64,000 nucleotides of DNA from Ancalomicrobiaceae bacterium S20 (GCA_040269895.1 CP158568.1:4616001-4680000), one strand, 5' to 3'. Counted from the first letter of the stretch, positions 36,828 through 46,816 are shown. Translations and numbers: made by a program. Notes: generated by a model not told the origin, from the sequence alone.

Positions 36828-37679
36828 ATGGTGTTCGACGAGGCGCTTCGCCAGGGGTTGATCGATGCGGCGCTCGCCGCGGGCCGCGAGATCATGGCGA
36901 TCTACGCGACCGAGTTCGCGGTCGCGAGCAAGGGCGACGCAAGCCCGGTGACCGAGGCCGATCAGCGCGCCGAGGCGATCATCCTCGAGCGGCTGGCGGT
37001 CCTGATGCCCGGGGTGCCGGTGGTCGCCGAGGAGCAGGTCGCGGCGGGGCAGGTGCCCGAGGCGCTCGGCGAGCTGTTCGTGCTGGTCGATCCGCTCGAC
37101 GGCACCAAGGAATTCGTCTCCCGCAACGGCGAGTTCACCGTCAACATCGGCGTCGTGCAGCATGGCCGCCCGGTCGCGGGCGTGGTGGCCGCGCCGGCGC
37201 TCGGCGAGATCTTCGAGGGCGTCGTCGGGCAGGGCGCGCGGGCGGCGCGTATTGTCGACGGCAAGGCGGTCGACTGGCGGCCGATCGCGGTCCGCGCCGA
37301 ACCGGAGACGGGGATCGTCGTGCTGGCGAGCCGCAGCCATGCCGGCGAGGATACCGAGACGCTGCTCGGCAAGTGCCGGGTCGCGACCCGCGTCGCCGCC
37401 GGCTCGTCGCTGAAGTTCTGCCGTCTCGCCGAGGGCCAGGCCGATCTCTATCCGCGCCTCGGCCGCACCATGGAATGGGACACCGCGGCCGGCGATGCGG
37501 TGCTGACCGCGGCGGGCGGCACCGTGGTCCGCGCCGACGGCAAGCCGTTCGTCTACGGCAAGCGCGATCAGGCCGACACGGCCGACTTCGCCAATCCGTG
37601 GTTTCTCGCCTCCGGGGGCTACGATGTCGGTGCCCTCGTGGTGGGGGACGGGGCCGCCACAGACGTCAAATCCGAGTAA
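36828..37679 (+). CDS. cysQ: 3'(2'),5'-bisphosphate nucleotidase
   Basis: A 283-residue inositol-monophosphatase-family phosphatase. The metal-binding motifs are EE in VVAEEQ, DPLDGTKEF and WDTAAGDAV. CysQ hydrolyses 3'-phosphoadenosine 5'-phosphate, the by-product of PAPS use, and so protects sulphate assimilation. The position 257 bases before cysD on the same strand fits this role. The ATG at 36828 is used. Length is normal. Confidence 0.92.
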   Translation: MVFDEALRQGLIDAALAAGREIMAIYATEFAVASKGDASPVTEADQRAEAIILERLAVLMPGVPVVAEEQVAAGQVPEALGELFVLVDPLDGTKEFVSRNGEFTVNIGVVQHGRPVAGVVAAPALGEIFEGVVGQGARAARIVDGKAVDWRPIAVRAEPETGIVVLASRSHAGEDTETLLGKCRVATRVAAGSSLKFCRLAEGQADLYPRLGRTMEWDTAAGDAVLTAAGGTVVRADGKPFVYGKRDQADTADFANPWFLASGGYDVGALVVGDGAATDVKSE

Positions 37680-37741
37680 TCGAGTAGCAATTTCTTGCGC
37701 GAAACGCGCAAAAAAACATCTGATTTCCCCAAATCGACGAT

Positions 37742-37765
37742 CCGCGCGATAGGCGCATCGCGCGG
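37742..37765. terminator. Hairpin after cysQ
   Basis: A perfect 9-bp stem ccgcgcgat/atcgcgcgg with a six-base loop lies 60 bases after the cysQ stop. There is no T-run, so it could be a weak terminator or a cysD leader element. Confidence 0.35.
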
Positions 37766-37936
37766 GGATGGCGCTTCGATGCCGGCATTTTGCGTGCGGC
37801 GCCATCGTTGGCATGGCGGCAGCCGCCGCGCGGGGCGCGAGACGCCCCGCTTGCTTGCCCCGTCCCGTCGATCCGCATAGATCGGGCCGAAATCCCGCAT
37901 CACGCACCGTGTCTCCGGTGCAAGAGGGCCCGTGCC

Positions 37937-38845
37937 TTGTCGATCGATCGCCAATCCCACCTGAAGCGTCTCGAGGCGGAATCGATCCGCATCATTCGCG
38001 AAGTCGCGGCCGAGTTCCGCAATCCGGTCATGCTCTATTCGATCGGCAAGGACTCCTCGGTGATGCTGCATCTGGCGATGAAAGCCTTTTATCCGTCGAA
38101 GCCGCCGTTCCCGCTGATGCACATCGACACGACCTGGAAGTTCCGCGAGATGATCGCGTTCCGGGACGAGACGGCGAAGCGGCTCGGGCTCGACCTGATC
38201 GTGCACACGAACGAGGATGGCGTCGCGCGCGGCATTACGCCCTTCGCGCACGGCTCCAACACCTACACGCATGTGATGAAGACCGAGGCGCTGAAGGCGG
38301 CGCTGACCAAGTACGGCTTCGACGCGGCTTTCGGCGGCGCGCGCCGCGACGAGGAGAAGAGCCGTGCCAAGGAGCGCGTGTTCTCGTTCCGCACCGCGAG
38401 CCACGCCTGGGATCCGAAGAACCAGCGGCCGGAGCTCTGGCAGCTCTACAACGCCCGCGTTTCCAAGGGCGAGTCCATCCGCGCCTTCCCTCTGTCGAAC
38501 TGGACCGAGCTCGACATCTGGCAATACATCATGGCCGAGAACATCCCGATCGTACCGCTCTATTTCGCCGCGAACCGGCCGGTGGTGAACCGCGACGGGC
38601 TCCTGATCATGGTCGACGACGAGCGCCTGCCGATCGCGCCCGGCGAGACGGTCGAGGACAAGCTCGTGCGCTTCCGCACGCTCGGCTGCTACCCGCTGAC
38701 CGCGGCGGTGGAGTCCGACGCCGCCAGCCTGCCCGAGATCGTGCGCGAAATGCTGATCGCGCGAACCTCCGAGCGCAGCGGCCGGCTCATCGACCATGAC
38801 GAGTCCGGCTCGATGGAGAAGAAGAAGCGCGAGGGCTATTTCTGA
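37937..38845 (+). CDS. cysD: Sulfate adenylyltransferase subunit 2
   Basis: A 302-residue ATP-pyrophosphatase-type protein that makes APS from sulphate and ATP together with the GTPase CysN. The PP-loop-like segment [16 protein letters not shown] and the conserved [20 protein letters not shown] are clear. No ATG lies near the expected N-terminus, and the best start is a TTG at 37937 with an AGAGGG upstream. That gives exactly the usual CysD length. The frame stays open further 5', but that sequence is not family-like. The stop shares one base with the cysNC start (TGATG), indicating coupling. Confidence 0.93.
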   Translation: MSIDRQSHLKRLEAESIRIIREVAAEFRNPVMLYSIGKDSSVMLHLAMKAFYPSKPPFPLMHIDTTWKFREMIAFRDETAKRLGLDLIVHTNEDGVARGITPFAHGSNTYTHVMKTEALKAALTKYGFDAAFGGARRDEEKSRAKERVFSFRTASHAWDPKNQRPELWQLYNARVSKGESIRAFPLSNWTELDIWQYIMAENIPIVPLYFAANRPVVNRDGLLIMVDDERLPIAPGETVEDKLVRFRTLGCYPLTAAVESDAASLPEIVREMLIARTSERSGRLIDHDESGSMEKKKREGYF

Positions 38846-40794
38846 TGAACATGAAGGCCACTGTCGCCGTCGCGCAGGAAATCCGCGCCGACGTGCCGCT
38901 CGCGCATGATCCGGTCGCCTTCGCGGCCTATCTCGACGCGCAGGAGAAGAAGAGCCTGCTCCGGTTTCTGACCTGCGGCTCGGTCGACGACGGCAAGTCG
39001 ACGCTGATCGGGCGGCTGCTCTACGATTCCAAGCTGGTGTTCGAGGATCACCTGTTCACGCTCGCCAAGGACTCGCGCCGGCACGGCACGACCGGCGAGG
39101 AGGTCGATCTCGCGCTGCTGCTCGACGGGCTCGAGGCCGAGCGCGAGCAGGGCATCACCATCGATGTCGCCTATCGGTTCTTCACCACCGAGAAGCGCAA
39201 GTTCATCGTCGCCGATACGCCCGGCCACGAGCAGTACACCCGCAACATGGCGACCGGCGCTTCGACCTCGGACCTCGCGGTCCTCCTGGTCGACGCCCGC
39301 TATGGCATCGTCACCCAGACGCGGCGCCACGCCTTCATCGTGTCGCTGCTCGGCATCCGGCACGTCGTGCTGGCGGTCAACAAGATCGACCTCGTCGGCT
39401 TCGATGCGGCGGTCTACGATCGGATCCGCGCCGAATTCGAGACGCTGACCGCCGGCTTCGGCTTCGAGACGCGCGCGGCGATCCCGCTCTCGGCGCGCTA
39501 CGGCGACAATGTCACCGGCCGGTCCGAGCGCATGCCCTGGTATCAGGGTCCGACGCTGATCGAGCATCTGGAGACGGTCGAGGTCGCCGAGCGGCTCGGC
39601 GACAAGCCGTTCCGCATGGCGGTGCAGTGGGTCAACCGGCCGAACCTCGATTTCCGCGGCTTCTCGGGCACGATCGCCTCCGGCCGTGTCGCGCCCGGCG
39701 ATCGGGTCGTGGTGGCGAAGTCAGGCAAGGTCTCGACCGTGGCGCGAATCGTCACTTATGACGGCGATCTCCCGGAGGCGGGCACCGGCGAGGCCGTGAC
39801 CCTGACGCTCGCCGACGAGATCGACATCAGCCGCGGCGACGTGCTCGCTGCCGTCGATGCGCGGCCGGAGGTCGCCGACCAGTTCGCGGCGCGACTCGTC
39901 TGGATGAGCGAAGAGCCGCTCTATCCGGGCCGCTCCTACCTGTTGAAGTGCGGCTCGAAGACGGTCACCGCCAACGTGACCGAGCTCAAGCACAAGATCG
40001 ACGTCAACACGCTCGCCCACCAGCCGGCGAAGGATCTGCAGCTCAACGAAGTCGCGGTCGTCAACGTCGCGCTGTCCGAGCCGATCGCCTTCGATCCCTA
40101 TGCGGAGAACCGCGAGACCGGCGCCTTCATCCTGATCGACCGGCTGTCGAACGCGACCGTCGGCGCCGGCATGATCGACTTCGCGCTCCGGCGCGCAACC
40201 AACGTGCATTGGCAGTCGATCGATGTCGACAAGCAGAGCCGCGCCAATCTGAAGAACCAGCAGCCCGCGGTGGTCTGGTTCACCGGCCTGTCCGGCTCGG
40301 GCAAGTCGACGATCGCCAATGTGGTCGAGAAGAAGCTGCATGCGCTCGGCATGCACACCTATCTGCTCGACGGCGACAACGTCCGCCATGGCCTCAACCG
40401 CGATCTCGGCTTCACCGAGGCCGACAGGGTCGAGAATATCCGCCGCGTCGGCGAAGTCGCGAAGCTGTTCGTCGATGCCGGCCTGATCGTGCTCGTGTCG
40501 TTCATCTCGCCGTTCCGCGCCGAACGGCAGATGGCGCGCGATCTGGTCGGCGAGGGCGAGTTCGTCGAGGTGTTCGTCGATACGCCGCTCGAGGAATGCG
40601 AGCGGCGCGACGTGAAGGGGCTCTATGCCAAGGCGCGGTCCGGCGCTTTGAAGAACTTCACCGGTATCGACAGCCCCTATGAGGCGCCGGAGAACCCGGA
40701 GATCCATATCCGGACGCTGGACGTCGATCTCGAGGCGGCCGCCGACCGCGTCGTGCGCCGGCTGGTCGGCGACACGCCGGATTGGCAGATCTGA
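38845..40794 (+). CDS. cysN/cysC: Bifunctional sulfate adenylyltransferase subunit 1 / APS kinase
   Basis: A 649-residue fusion. The N-terminal GTPase CysN (about residues 1-450) has G1 GSVDDGKST (45-53), DTPGHEQY and NKID. The C-terminal APS kinase CysC (about 470-640) has the P-loop GLSGSGKST near residue 481, [15 protein letters not shown] and the [10 protein letters not shown] substrate segment. The protein makes APS with CysD and then phosphorylates it to PAPS. The start overlaps the cysD stop by one base. PAPS production fits the nearby cysQ. The fusion is common in Hyphomicrobiales. Confidence 0.95.
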   Translation: MNMKATVAVAQEIRADVPLAHDPVAFAAYLDAQEKKSLLRFLTCGSVDDGKSTLIGRLLYDSKLVFEDHLFTLAKDSRRHGTTGEEVDLALLLDGLEAEREQGITIDVAYRFFTTEKRKFIVADTPGHEQYTRNMATGASTSDLAVLLVDARYGIVTQTRRHAFIVSLLGIRHVVLAVNKIDLVGFDAAVYDRIRAEFETLTAGFGFETRAAIPLSARYGDNVTGRSERMPWYQGPTLIEHLETVEVAERLGDKPFRMAVQWVNRPNLDFRGFSGTIASGRVAPGDRVVVAKSGKVSTVARIVTYDGDLPEAGTGEAVTLTLADEIDISRGDVLAAVDARPEVADQFAARLVWMSEEPLYPGRSYLLKCGSKTVTANVTELKHKIDVNTLAHQPAKDLQLNEVAVVNVALSEPIAFDPYAENRETGAFILIDRLSNATVGAGMIDFALRRATNVHWQSIDVDKQSRANLKNQQPAVVWFTGLSGSGKSTIANVVEKKLHALGMHTYLLDGDNVRHGLNRDLGFTEADRVENIRRVGEVAKLFVDAGLIVLVSFISPFRAERQMARDLVGEGEFVEVFVDTPLEECERRDVKGLYAKARSGALKNFTGIDSPYEAPENPEIHIRTLDVDLEAAADRVVRRLVGDTPDWQI

Positions 40795-40804
40795 GGGGAG
40801 CGGC

Positions 40805-41367
40805 ATGGCGCGGACGGCCGGTTGTGGCGGCGAAGAGGCTTCGCCGGCTCGCGTCGGCCCGCCGCATATCGGCCTGCCGCCGGTCGTGGGGGCGAGCCGC
40901 GGATCCTGATCCTCGGCTCGCTGCCGGGCGCGGAGTCGCTCCGCCGCCAGCAGTATTACGCCCATCCGCAGAACGGCTTCTGGCGCATCATGGGCGCGCT
41001 GTTCGGCGCCGGGCCGGTTCTCGGCTATCCGGCGCGGCTCGATCGGCTGATGGCGGCGGGCGTCGCGCTGTGGGACGTCTGTGCGGAGGCCGAGCGCGAA
41101 GGCAGCCTCGATGCGGCGATCCGGGCGCCGCGTGCCAATGACTTAGCCGGCTTTCTTTCTCTTCATGGCGGGGTCGAAGTCGTGGGCCTCAATGGTGGCA
41201 CGGCAGCGAAACTGTTCGATCGGCTGGTCGCGCCGACACTCGGGGATACGCTGCCCGCGAGCCGGGCGATACGGATCGCCCGCCTGCCCTCGACCAGCCC
41301 GGCGCATGCGCGGATGCGGCTCGAGGAAAAGGTCGACCGTTGGCGCGAGGGGTTGGGCGCTGGTTGA
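40805..41367 (+). CDS. DNA-deoxyinosine (hypoxanthine) glycosylase, apparent -1 frameshift near the start
   Basis: The C-terminal frame encodes a UDG-superfamily glycosylase of the hypoxanthine-DNA glycosylase type (ILILGSLPGAESLRRQQYYA, HPQNGFWRIMGALFGAGP, VALWDVCA, LPSTSPAHARM), a base-excision repair enzyme. The expected N-terminus (ATG at 40805 with GGGGAG upstream, then GPPHIGLPPVVG) is in another frame. Adding one G to the run at 40888-40892 joins the two frames into a 187-residue protein. As given, a shorter product could only start from a TTG at 40822 with an odd N-terminus. It lies 10 bases after cysNC. Either a sequencing indel or a real mutation is possible. Confidence 0.8.
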
Positions 41368-41515
41368 CCCTTGAGCGCGCCCGCGTCCTATGACCGGTTT
41401 TACCGGCGGCTAGCGTGGAATTATCGCGAGATCTCTTCGTGTGAGGGTTGAAGCCCGGGCACATTTTTGTCAGATTTCACGCGAATGCGCTCGTTATCCT
41501 GCCGGTTCATTTAAA

Positions 41516-42655
41516 ATGCCGCGTTATCTGAAAAAGCTCATTGTCTGCTTTGCTTTGAGCAGTGCCGCGGTCGCGGCTCTGCCCAGTTGCGCTTCGGCCG
41601 GCGGCCAGCAGGATGCATCCGCGACGCGGCCGGATTCGCGTGATGCGGATGCGCTCAGGGTAAAACCGGCACCGAAGAAGATCCGCTCGGCGAAGCCCCC
41701 CTTCCGTCTGCCCGCACAAGCAGCATTGGGAAACGCCGCGCCGGGCGTGCTTGGCCCGGGCACATCTGTGCCGCCGGCGTCGGCCGTCGGCACGACCGGA
41801 TCAAATCCGGCGCTCGCCGAGCCACGCGCGACGAATGCCTTCGACGGCTTCTATGTGCTGGCTTCGGTCGGCTTTCAGAACGGGTTCGGCCCGAGCGAGA
41901 GCAGTGCCGGCTACGGCTATCTGGCGTCGGGCTATGTCGGCGCGCCCGATTATGATCCGTCGACGTTCAGCTACACCCGTCTGTCGGGATATGAACTCGG
42001 CCTGTCGGCCGGTTTCAACAAGACCGTCGGGAACACGCTCGTCGGCATCGAAGTGTCGGGCCGTTATGAGCCGTCGAGCAATCAGAAAAAATCCGGCAGC
42101 GTGTCGTACGCCGGTACGCTCCCTGCTTCTTACCCTGCGGGCGTTGTTGCCGGAACCTATAGCTATCTGACGGGTTACTCGTCATCGGGCGAGATCGAGC
42201 GGACCGCGAGCGTGGATGTGGCCGGACGCCTCGGCACGATTATCGAGGATTGGCTTCTTTTCGGGAAATTCGGTGCTGGTGCGTCGCTTTTTCAGGCGCG
42301 CCAGACGACCACCAGGACAGACCGCACCTGCGTCAATCCCACGATCAATCCGCCCCCTGCGGCCGTTGGATCATTCGTGCCCGGCTCGGGGTCCATCCGG
42401 GGTTCGGCCTTCGTGTCCACCCCGATCTTGGGTTGTGAATCCTCTTCCGACTCGGCGACGCTGGTCAACTCTGTCAAGAGAACGGCACTTCTGCCGTATC
42501 TCACCTTCGGTGGCGGCTTCGAACGCAACATCGGCGATTGGTTCTTCAGAGGCGACTTTTCCGTCAACACCTACCTGCCGATGGACAACAGCCTGTCCAT
42601 CACGGCGACGTTCGCGACGTACTCGGCTCATGTGGGTCTGGGCTACCGCTTCTGA
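41516..42655 (+). CDS. Outer-membrane beta-barrel protein
   Basis: A 379-residue exported protein. A signal peptide covers about residues 1-28, and a Pro/Ala-rich linker runs to about 105. From there come alternating amphipathic strands (FDGFYVLASVGFQNGFG, YELGLSAGFNKTVGN, LLPYLTFGGGFERNIGDWFFRGDF) ending in an aromatic residue (GLGYRF), as in eight-stranded porin-like OmpA/Omp25-type barrels. Substrate or role is unknown; such proteins anchor or stabilise the envelope. The ATG at 41516 is preferred to an upstream in-frame codon because the signal starts there. The segment before it is AT-richer and may contain its promoter. Confidence 0.75.
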   Translation: MPRYLKKLIVCFALSSAAVAALPSCASAGGQQDASATRPDSRDADALRVKPAPKKIRSAKPPFRLPAQAALGNAAPGVLGPGTSVPPASAVGTTGSNPALAEPRATNAFDGFYVLASVGFQNGFGPSESSAGYGYLASGYVGAPDYDPSTFSYTRLSGYELGLSAGFNKTVGNTLVGIEVSGRYEPSSNQKKSGSVSYAGTLPASYPAGVVAGTYSYLTGYSSSGEIERTASVDVAGRLGTIIEDWLLFGKFGAGASLFQARQTTTRTDRTCVNPTINPPPAAVGSFVPGSGSIRGSAFVSTPILGCESSSDSATLVNSVKRTALLPYLTFGGGFERNIGDWFFRGDFSVNTYLPMDNSLSITATFATYSAHVGLGYRF

Positions 42656-42677
42656 CCTCGCCGCAGGCCGGGGAGCC

Positions 42678-43829
42678 TCAGCCGCGAAGCTTCTCGCCCA
42701 AGAACGCCTTGACCACATCCGGGGCGACGTCGTCGGCGATGAAGCTCTTTCCGACACCGCGGGTGAGGATGAAGGTGAGCCTGCCGCGCTTGACCTTCTT
42801 GTCCTGATAGATGGCCTGCATCAGCTCCTCGGCCGTGCCGACGCCGCCGGGCACGTCCTGCAGGCGGGTCGGCAGACCGACCGCTTCGAGATGGGCTTTC
42901 ACGCGCGCCGCGTCGTCGGGCGAGCACAGGTTCATGTGCACCGAGAACTCGTGGGCGAGCGCCATGCCGATGGCGACGCCCTCGCCGTGGACGAGGCGGG
43001 TGCCGTCGTAGTGTGTCACGGCTTCGAGCGCGTGGCCGAAGGTGTGGCCGAGGTTCAGGAGTGCGCGCGGGCCGGTCTCCTTCTCGTCGATTTTGACCAC
43101 ATGCGCCTTGGCCCGGCAGGCGGTCGCGATCGCCTCGATACGGCCGGGGCCACCCGAGAACACGTCGCGCCAGTTCGCCTCCAGCCAGGCGAAGAAGGCC
43201 GGATCGTCGATCAGGCCATATTTCGCCACCTCGGCGTAGCCGGCGCGGAAATCGCGGGGGGCGAGCGTGTCGAGCGCGCTGGTATCGGCCAGCACCAGGC
43301 TCGGCTGATGGAACACGCCGACCAGGTTCTTGCCGTGGCGGGTGTTGATGCCGGTCTTGCCGCCGACCGAACTGTCGACCTGGGCGAGCAGGGTGGTCGG
43401 CATCTGCACGAAGCGCATGCCGCGGCGGACGACGCCGGCGACGAAGCCGACGAGGTCGCCGATGACGCCGCCGCCGAGCGCGATCAGGAGATCGCCGCGC
43501 TCGAGCCGTGCCGACAGCACGCAGTCGATCGCGCTCTCGAACACCGGGAAGCTCTTCGAGCCCTCGCCGGCGGTCAGTTCGACGGTGGTGAAGTCGAGCC
43601 CGGCGTCGGTCATGCTGCCGGTCAGCCGGTCGAGGTGGTGCTCGGCGACCGTCTCGTCGGTGATGATCGCGTAGCGGCTGCCGGGAAAGCGCCGGGCGAG
43701 CTCCTCGCCGGCGCCGTCGATCAGGCCGGGGCCGATCAGGATGTCGTAGCCGCGCTTGCCGAGGGCGACCGGCACCACGGTCGGAGCCGCGACGGTGGTG
43801 GTCGCGGTGGTGGCCTCGGTCGAACTCAT
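42678..43829 (-). CDS. aroB: 3-dehydroquinate synthase
   Basis: A 383-residue NAD+- and zinc-dependent enzyme of the shikimate pathway, converting DAHP to 3-dehydroquinate. The motifs GGGVIGDLVGFVAGVVRRG, PTTLLAQVDSSVGGKTGIN, NLGHTFGHALE and HGEGVAIGM carry the cofactor and metal-binding residues. Its ATG overlaps the aroK stop (ATGA), so the two genes are coupled, the usual order in Alphaproteobacteria. It converges with the outer-membrane barrel gene. Confidence 0.96.
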   Translation of the reverse strand: MSSTEATTATTTVAAPTVVPVALGKRGYDILIGPGLIDGAGEELARRFPGSRYAIITDETVAEHHLDRLTGSMTDAGLDFTTVELTAGEGSKSFPVFESAIDCVLSARLERGDLLIALGGGVIGDLVGFVAGVVRRGMRFVQMPTTLLAQVDSSVGGKTGINTRHGKNLVGVFHQPSLVLADTSALDTLAPRDFRAGYAEVAKYGLIDDPAFFAWLEANWRDVFSGGPGRIEAIATACRAKAHVVKIDEKETGPRALLNLGHTFGHALEAVTHYDGTRLVHGEGVAIGMALAHEFSVHMNLCSPDDAARVKAHLEAVGLPTRLQDVPGGVGTAEELMQAIYQDKKVKRGRLTFILTRGVGKSFIADDVAPDVVKAFLGEKLRG

Positions 43830-44476
43830 GCGATGTCTCCGGAAGGGCAGGAATGGGAGGGCTCGGCCGCCGTCGGCTCGGCATTCGGGCGGCTGCCCGC
43901 GGGCGCCGGCTTCAGATGCGCGACGAGCGCGTCGATGATTTCGGCGACCATCACGTCGTGATGGACCTCGCGCGAGCGCACGGTGATGTCGGACTGGGCG
44001 TAGACCGGATAGCGCTCCGCGACCAGGCGGCGGATGGTGCCTTCCGGATCGGGGGTCGCGAGCAGCGGCCGGTTGGTCTTGCGCCTGAGCCGGGTGATCA
44101 GCACCTCGGGCTGGGCTTCGAGCCAGATCGAGACGCCCTTGTCATGGATCGCCGCGCGCGTCTCGGGGTTCATGTAGGCGCCGCCGCCGGTCGCCAGCAC
44201 CTGCGGGCCGTCGCCGAGCAGGCGCGCGATCACCCGGCGCTCGCCGTCACGGAAATAGGCCTCGCCGTGCTCGGCGAAGATCTCGGGAATGGTCTTGGCT
44301 GCCGCGCGCTCGATCTCGACATCGGCGTCGACGAAGGGCAGGTCGAAGCGGTGGGCGAGGCGGCGGCCGACGGTGGTCTTGCCGGCGCCCATCATGCCGA
44401 CGAGCACGATCGAGCGATGGCCGAGCGCCTGCTTCAGACGCCCTATGGTTTCCTCTCCGCGCTCTGTCTCGTGCAT
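43826..44476 (-). CDS. aroK: Shikimate kinase
   Basis: A 216-residue P-loop kinase that phosphorylates shikimate. Walker A is GMMGAGKTT (residues 27-35), the substrate-binding DADVEIE and the GGGAY segment follow, and the lid arginines lie in RRKTNRPLL. The C-terminal tail of about 25 residues is Pro/Ser-rich and poorly conserved. It is the first gene of the aroK-aroB unit. Confidence 0.95.
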   Translation of the reverse strand: MHETERGEETIGRLKQALGHRSIVLVGMMGAGKTTVGRRLAHRFDLPFVDADVEIERAAAKTIPEIFAEHGEAYFRDGERRVIARLLGDGPQVLATGGGAYMNPETRAAIHDKGVSIWLEAQPEVLITRLRRKTNRPLLATPDPEGTIRRLVAERYPVYAQSDITVRSREVHHDVMVAEIIDALVAHLKPAPAGSRPNAEPTAAEPSHSCPSGDIA

Positions 44477-44735
44477 TTTGCCGGCATCCCGTTCCGGCGG
44501 GTTTCATCGCATCGGCCGGGCCGCGTCAAGGGGCGTCACACAAGACGTCGACGCATGCTCGCGGGCGCCGGGGTCACGACCGCGGCCCCTCCCGCTTCTT
44601 CTTGCATCGCAGCGCGGCATCGGTGAAAAGGAGACGGTCGCCCGCGGCATCTGATACCGGATGGGCGATCCGGCGCCGCCGCCCGAGGCCACGGGCGTCC
44701 GGCGCTCGCCCCTCTGGTCGCGGCCCCCTCGTTAC

Positions 44736-44879
44736 ATGCCGAGCTTGATCCGGTTTCTCGTCGTGGTCGGCGTCCTCGCGGGGCTCGTCTACGGCGGCCT
44801 CTATGCCTTGGCCACCTTCGTCGAGCCGAAGCCGCGCGAGATGACCATCCGCGTGCCGCCGGAAAAGTTCGAGCGCTGA
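44736..44879 (+). CDS. Small single-pass membrane protein before xerD
   Basis: A 47-residue protein: [20 protein letters not shown] and onward to [24 protein letters not shown]. One membrane helix (about residues 4-26) is followed by a short basic/acidic tail. A protein with this tail is conserved just upstream of xerD in many Hyphomicrobiales, so it is a real gene. Function is unknown. The frame is open from an ATG at 44661, which would add 25 Pro/Arg-rich residues; the shorter form is preferred because the conserved part starts there. xerD follows 25 bases downstream. Confidence 0.7.
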   Translation: MPSLIRFLVVVGVLAGLVYGGLYALATFVEPKPREMTIRVPPEKFER

Positions 44880-44904
44880 GATCCCGTCGGGCGAGGATGG
44901 CCCC

Positions 44905-45834
44905 ATGCGCGGCCGACACCATCTCGAAGCCTTTCTCGAAATGCTCGCGGCCGAACGCGGCACCGCGCTCAACACGCTGGAGGCCTATCGGCGCGATCTC
45001 GACGACTTCGCGCTGCATCTCGCCGGCGCGGGCCGGGCGATGCACGAAGCGACGACGGCGGATATCGGCAGCTATCTGGCCGATCTGACCGCGCGCGGCT
45101 TCAAGGCGTCGAGCCAGGCGCGGCGGCTTTCGGCGCTGCGGCAATTCCACAAGTTTCTCTATGCCGAAGGCGTGCGACCCGACGATCCGACCGGGCCGAT
45201 CGACAGCCCGAAGAAGACGCGGCCCTTGCCGAAGATCCTGTCGGTCGCGGAGGTCGACCGGCTGATCGAGGCGGCGCGCGCCGCCGCGCTCGCCAACGAT
45301 CTGACCGAGGCGCAGCGCTTTCGGGCGCAGCGGCTCTACGCGCTGCTCGAGATCGCCTATGCGACGGGCCTGCGCGTCTCCGAACTGGTCGGCCTGCCGG
45401 CCTCGGCGGTCAAGGCGCGGACGCCGTTCCTGACCGTCAAGGGCAAGGGCGGCAAGGAGCGCCTGGTGCCGCTCTCCGACCGCGCGCGGGCCGCGATGGG
45501 CGAGCATCTGGCGCTCGCGCGGGCCTCGGGACGGGCGGGCGCGGAGAAGTGGCTGTTTCCATCCTGGGGCGACAGCGGCCATTTCACCCGGCAGGCTTTC
45601 GGCCGCGACCTCAAGGCGGTCGCCGCGACGGTCGGCATCCCGGCGGCGAAGATCTCGCCGCATGTGCTGCGTCATGCCTTCGCCAGCCACATCATGGCCA
45701 ATGGCGCGGATCTGCGCATCGTCCAGCAACTGCTCGGACACGCCGACATCGCGACGACGCAGATCTATACGCATGTGCTCGATGAGCGTCTGAAAGCGCT
45801 GGTCGAGCAGCATCATCCGCTGGCCGAGGATTGA
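44905..45834 (+). CDS. xerD: Site-specific tyrosine recombinase XerD
   Basis: A 309-residue tyrosine recombinase that, with XerC, resolves chromosome dimers at dif. An N-terminal SAM-like core-binding domain (about 5-90) precedes the catalytic domain. The catalytic residues are R157 (TGLRVSEL), K181 (KGKGGKER), H253 and R256 ([11 protein letters not shown]), H279 (LGHA) and Y288 (IYTHV). No dif-like site is evident nearby. In relatives accA commonly follows xerD; here an AT-rich gene intervenes. Confidence 0.94.
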   Translation: MRGRHHLEAFLEMLAAERGTALNTLEAYRRDLDDFALHLAGAGRAMHEATTADIGSYLADLTARGFKASSQARRLSALRQFHKFLYAEGVRPDDPTGPIDSPKKTRPLPKILSVAEVDRLIEAARAAALANDLTEAQRFRAQRLYALLEIAYATGLRVSELVGLPASAVKARTPFLTVKGKGGKERLVPLSDRARAAMGEHLALARASGRAGAEKWLFPSWGDSGHFTRQAFGRDLKAVAATVGIPAAKISPHVLRHAFASHIMANGADLRIVQQLLGHADIATTQIYTHVLDERLKALVEQHHPLAED

Positions 45835-45851
45835 CCTGCAAGAGAACGACC

Positions 45852-46580
45852 ATGACATCGTTGTTTTTCAATCATATTACTCAAAAAATAAGAGGTGCCA
45901 AAGCGGCAGCTGATACGTTGAGCTCCGGGACACCTCATCGAGGAATAGCAGGGCTAATTAGAGAAATCGCTATAAAGGACTGCATAAGACCGTTCTTAAC
46001 TCAAAGCTATCTATGCAGTAGCGGGATCGTCATCGACTCTCTCGGGAACAGATCGGATCAAATTGATGCGATAGTCTATGATCGCAGGCAGGTTCCTGAA
46101 ATTTTAATCGGCGATGGAGTTGGCTTTCATCCTGTTGAGTCAGTCCGGTATATATTTGAGATAAAGACACGTTTAACAGCTGCTGGCGTCAAAGATGCAA
46201 AGAAAAAATTCCACAGCATGCGGCGTCTTGCATCATTTCCTCGGGAAACGTCTGATGGCCGAATTGAGTCCTCAGTGCTGCCGGCGGCGGTACTGTTTGC
46301 ATTCGGGTCGGATATAAAGGGCTCCGAAATCGAGAGATTTTTACATTACAATCCGGAAGAGAACGTGCCGTGCAGCGCGGTCTGCGTTTTGGGAAAGGGC
46401 TATTGGGTGCAGTCGCCTGATGGGCGATGGGTCGGGCGTGCAACAAGAAGCGGTACGCCGGAATTTTTGGAGTTCTGCCAGTTTGTAACGGGATTGATGA
46501 ATACTCTTGCCTCCAAGGAGTTCGAGTTCCGCCCATTTAAACCCGGGCGATACGTAAACGCTGATGGGACTGTAGATTAG
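45852..46580 (+). CDS. DUF6602-like protein with PD-(D/E)XK nuclease signature, probably acquired
   Basis: A 242-residue protein resembling DUF6602 proteins. The middle reads as a PD-(D/E)XK nuclease core: GIVIDSLGNRSDQIDAIVYD with D72, and after about 30 residues VRYIFEIKTR with E103-x-K105. An upstream acidic residue (E38 in IREIAIKD) could complete the site. Base and codon use differ sharply from the neighbours: the gene is AT-richer (my estimate is 45-50% G+C) and uses ATA, AGA and TTA codons. It starts 17 bases after xerD, splitting xerD from accA. It may be a stand-alone defence nuclease, but function is unproven. Confidence 0.75.
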   Translation: MTSLFFNHITQKIRGAKAAADTLSSGTPHRGIAGLIREIAIKDCIRPFLTQSYLCSSGIVIDSLGNRSDQIDAIVYDRRQVPEILIGDGVGFHPVESVRYIFEIKTRLTAAGVKDAKKKFHSMRRLASFPRETSDGRIESSVLPAAVLFAFGSDIKGSEIERFLHYNPEENVPCSAVCVLGKGYWVQSPDGRWVGRATRSGTPEFLEFCQFVTGLMNTLASKEFEFRPFKPGRYVNADGTVD

Positions 46581-46753
46581 CTCTCATATCGACCGGGCGC
46601 ATTCCTCCATCAAGCTGCAGCGCGGTCATCATCCCGCCTTGACTTTCGTCGCGCTCCGTGTCGATTTGCCGCCCGCCGTCCCCGCGGCGCCGAGGCCGCC
46701 CTCTTTCGGGCGCGATCCCTGTCAAGCCCGGCGCGCCGCCGCCGACCGCCCGT

Positions 46754-46816
46754 CGCGGTCGCGAGATCCCGAGACGCCGCCGTCGACCGCGTGCCCGCGG
46801 TCGCGAGATCCCGAGA
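46754..46816. repeat. 21-bp direct repeat, 42-bp period, before accA
   Basis: A 21-bp sequence beginning cgcggtcgcgagatcccg occurs at 46754-46774 and 46796-46816. The second copy ends six bases before the accA start codon and overlaps its ribosome binding region. Confidence 0.7.

Noticed and set aside
37680-37936. SAM or cysteine riboswitch before cysD
   Set aside because: Only a simple 9-bp hairpin is present; no conserved riboswitch core is visible.
44661-44735. Longer form of the small membrane protein before xerD
   Set aside because: The added 25 residues are Pro/Arg-rich and precede the conserved MPSLIRF start. Kept only as an alternative.
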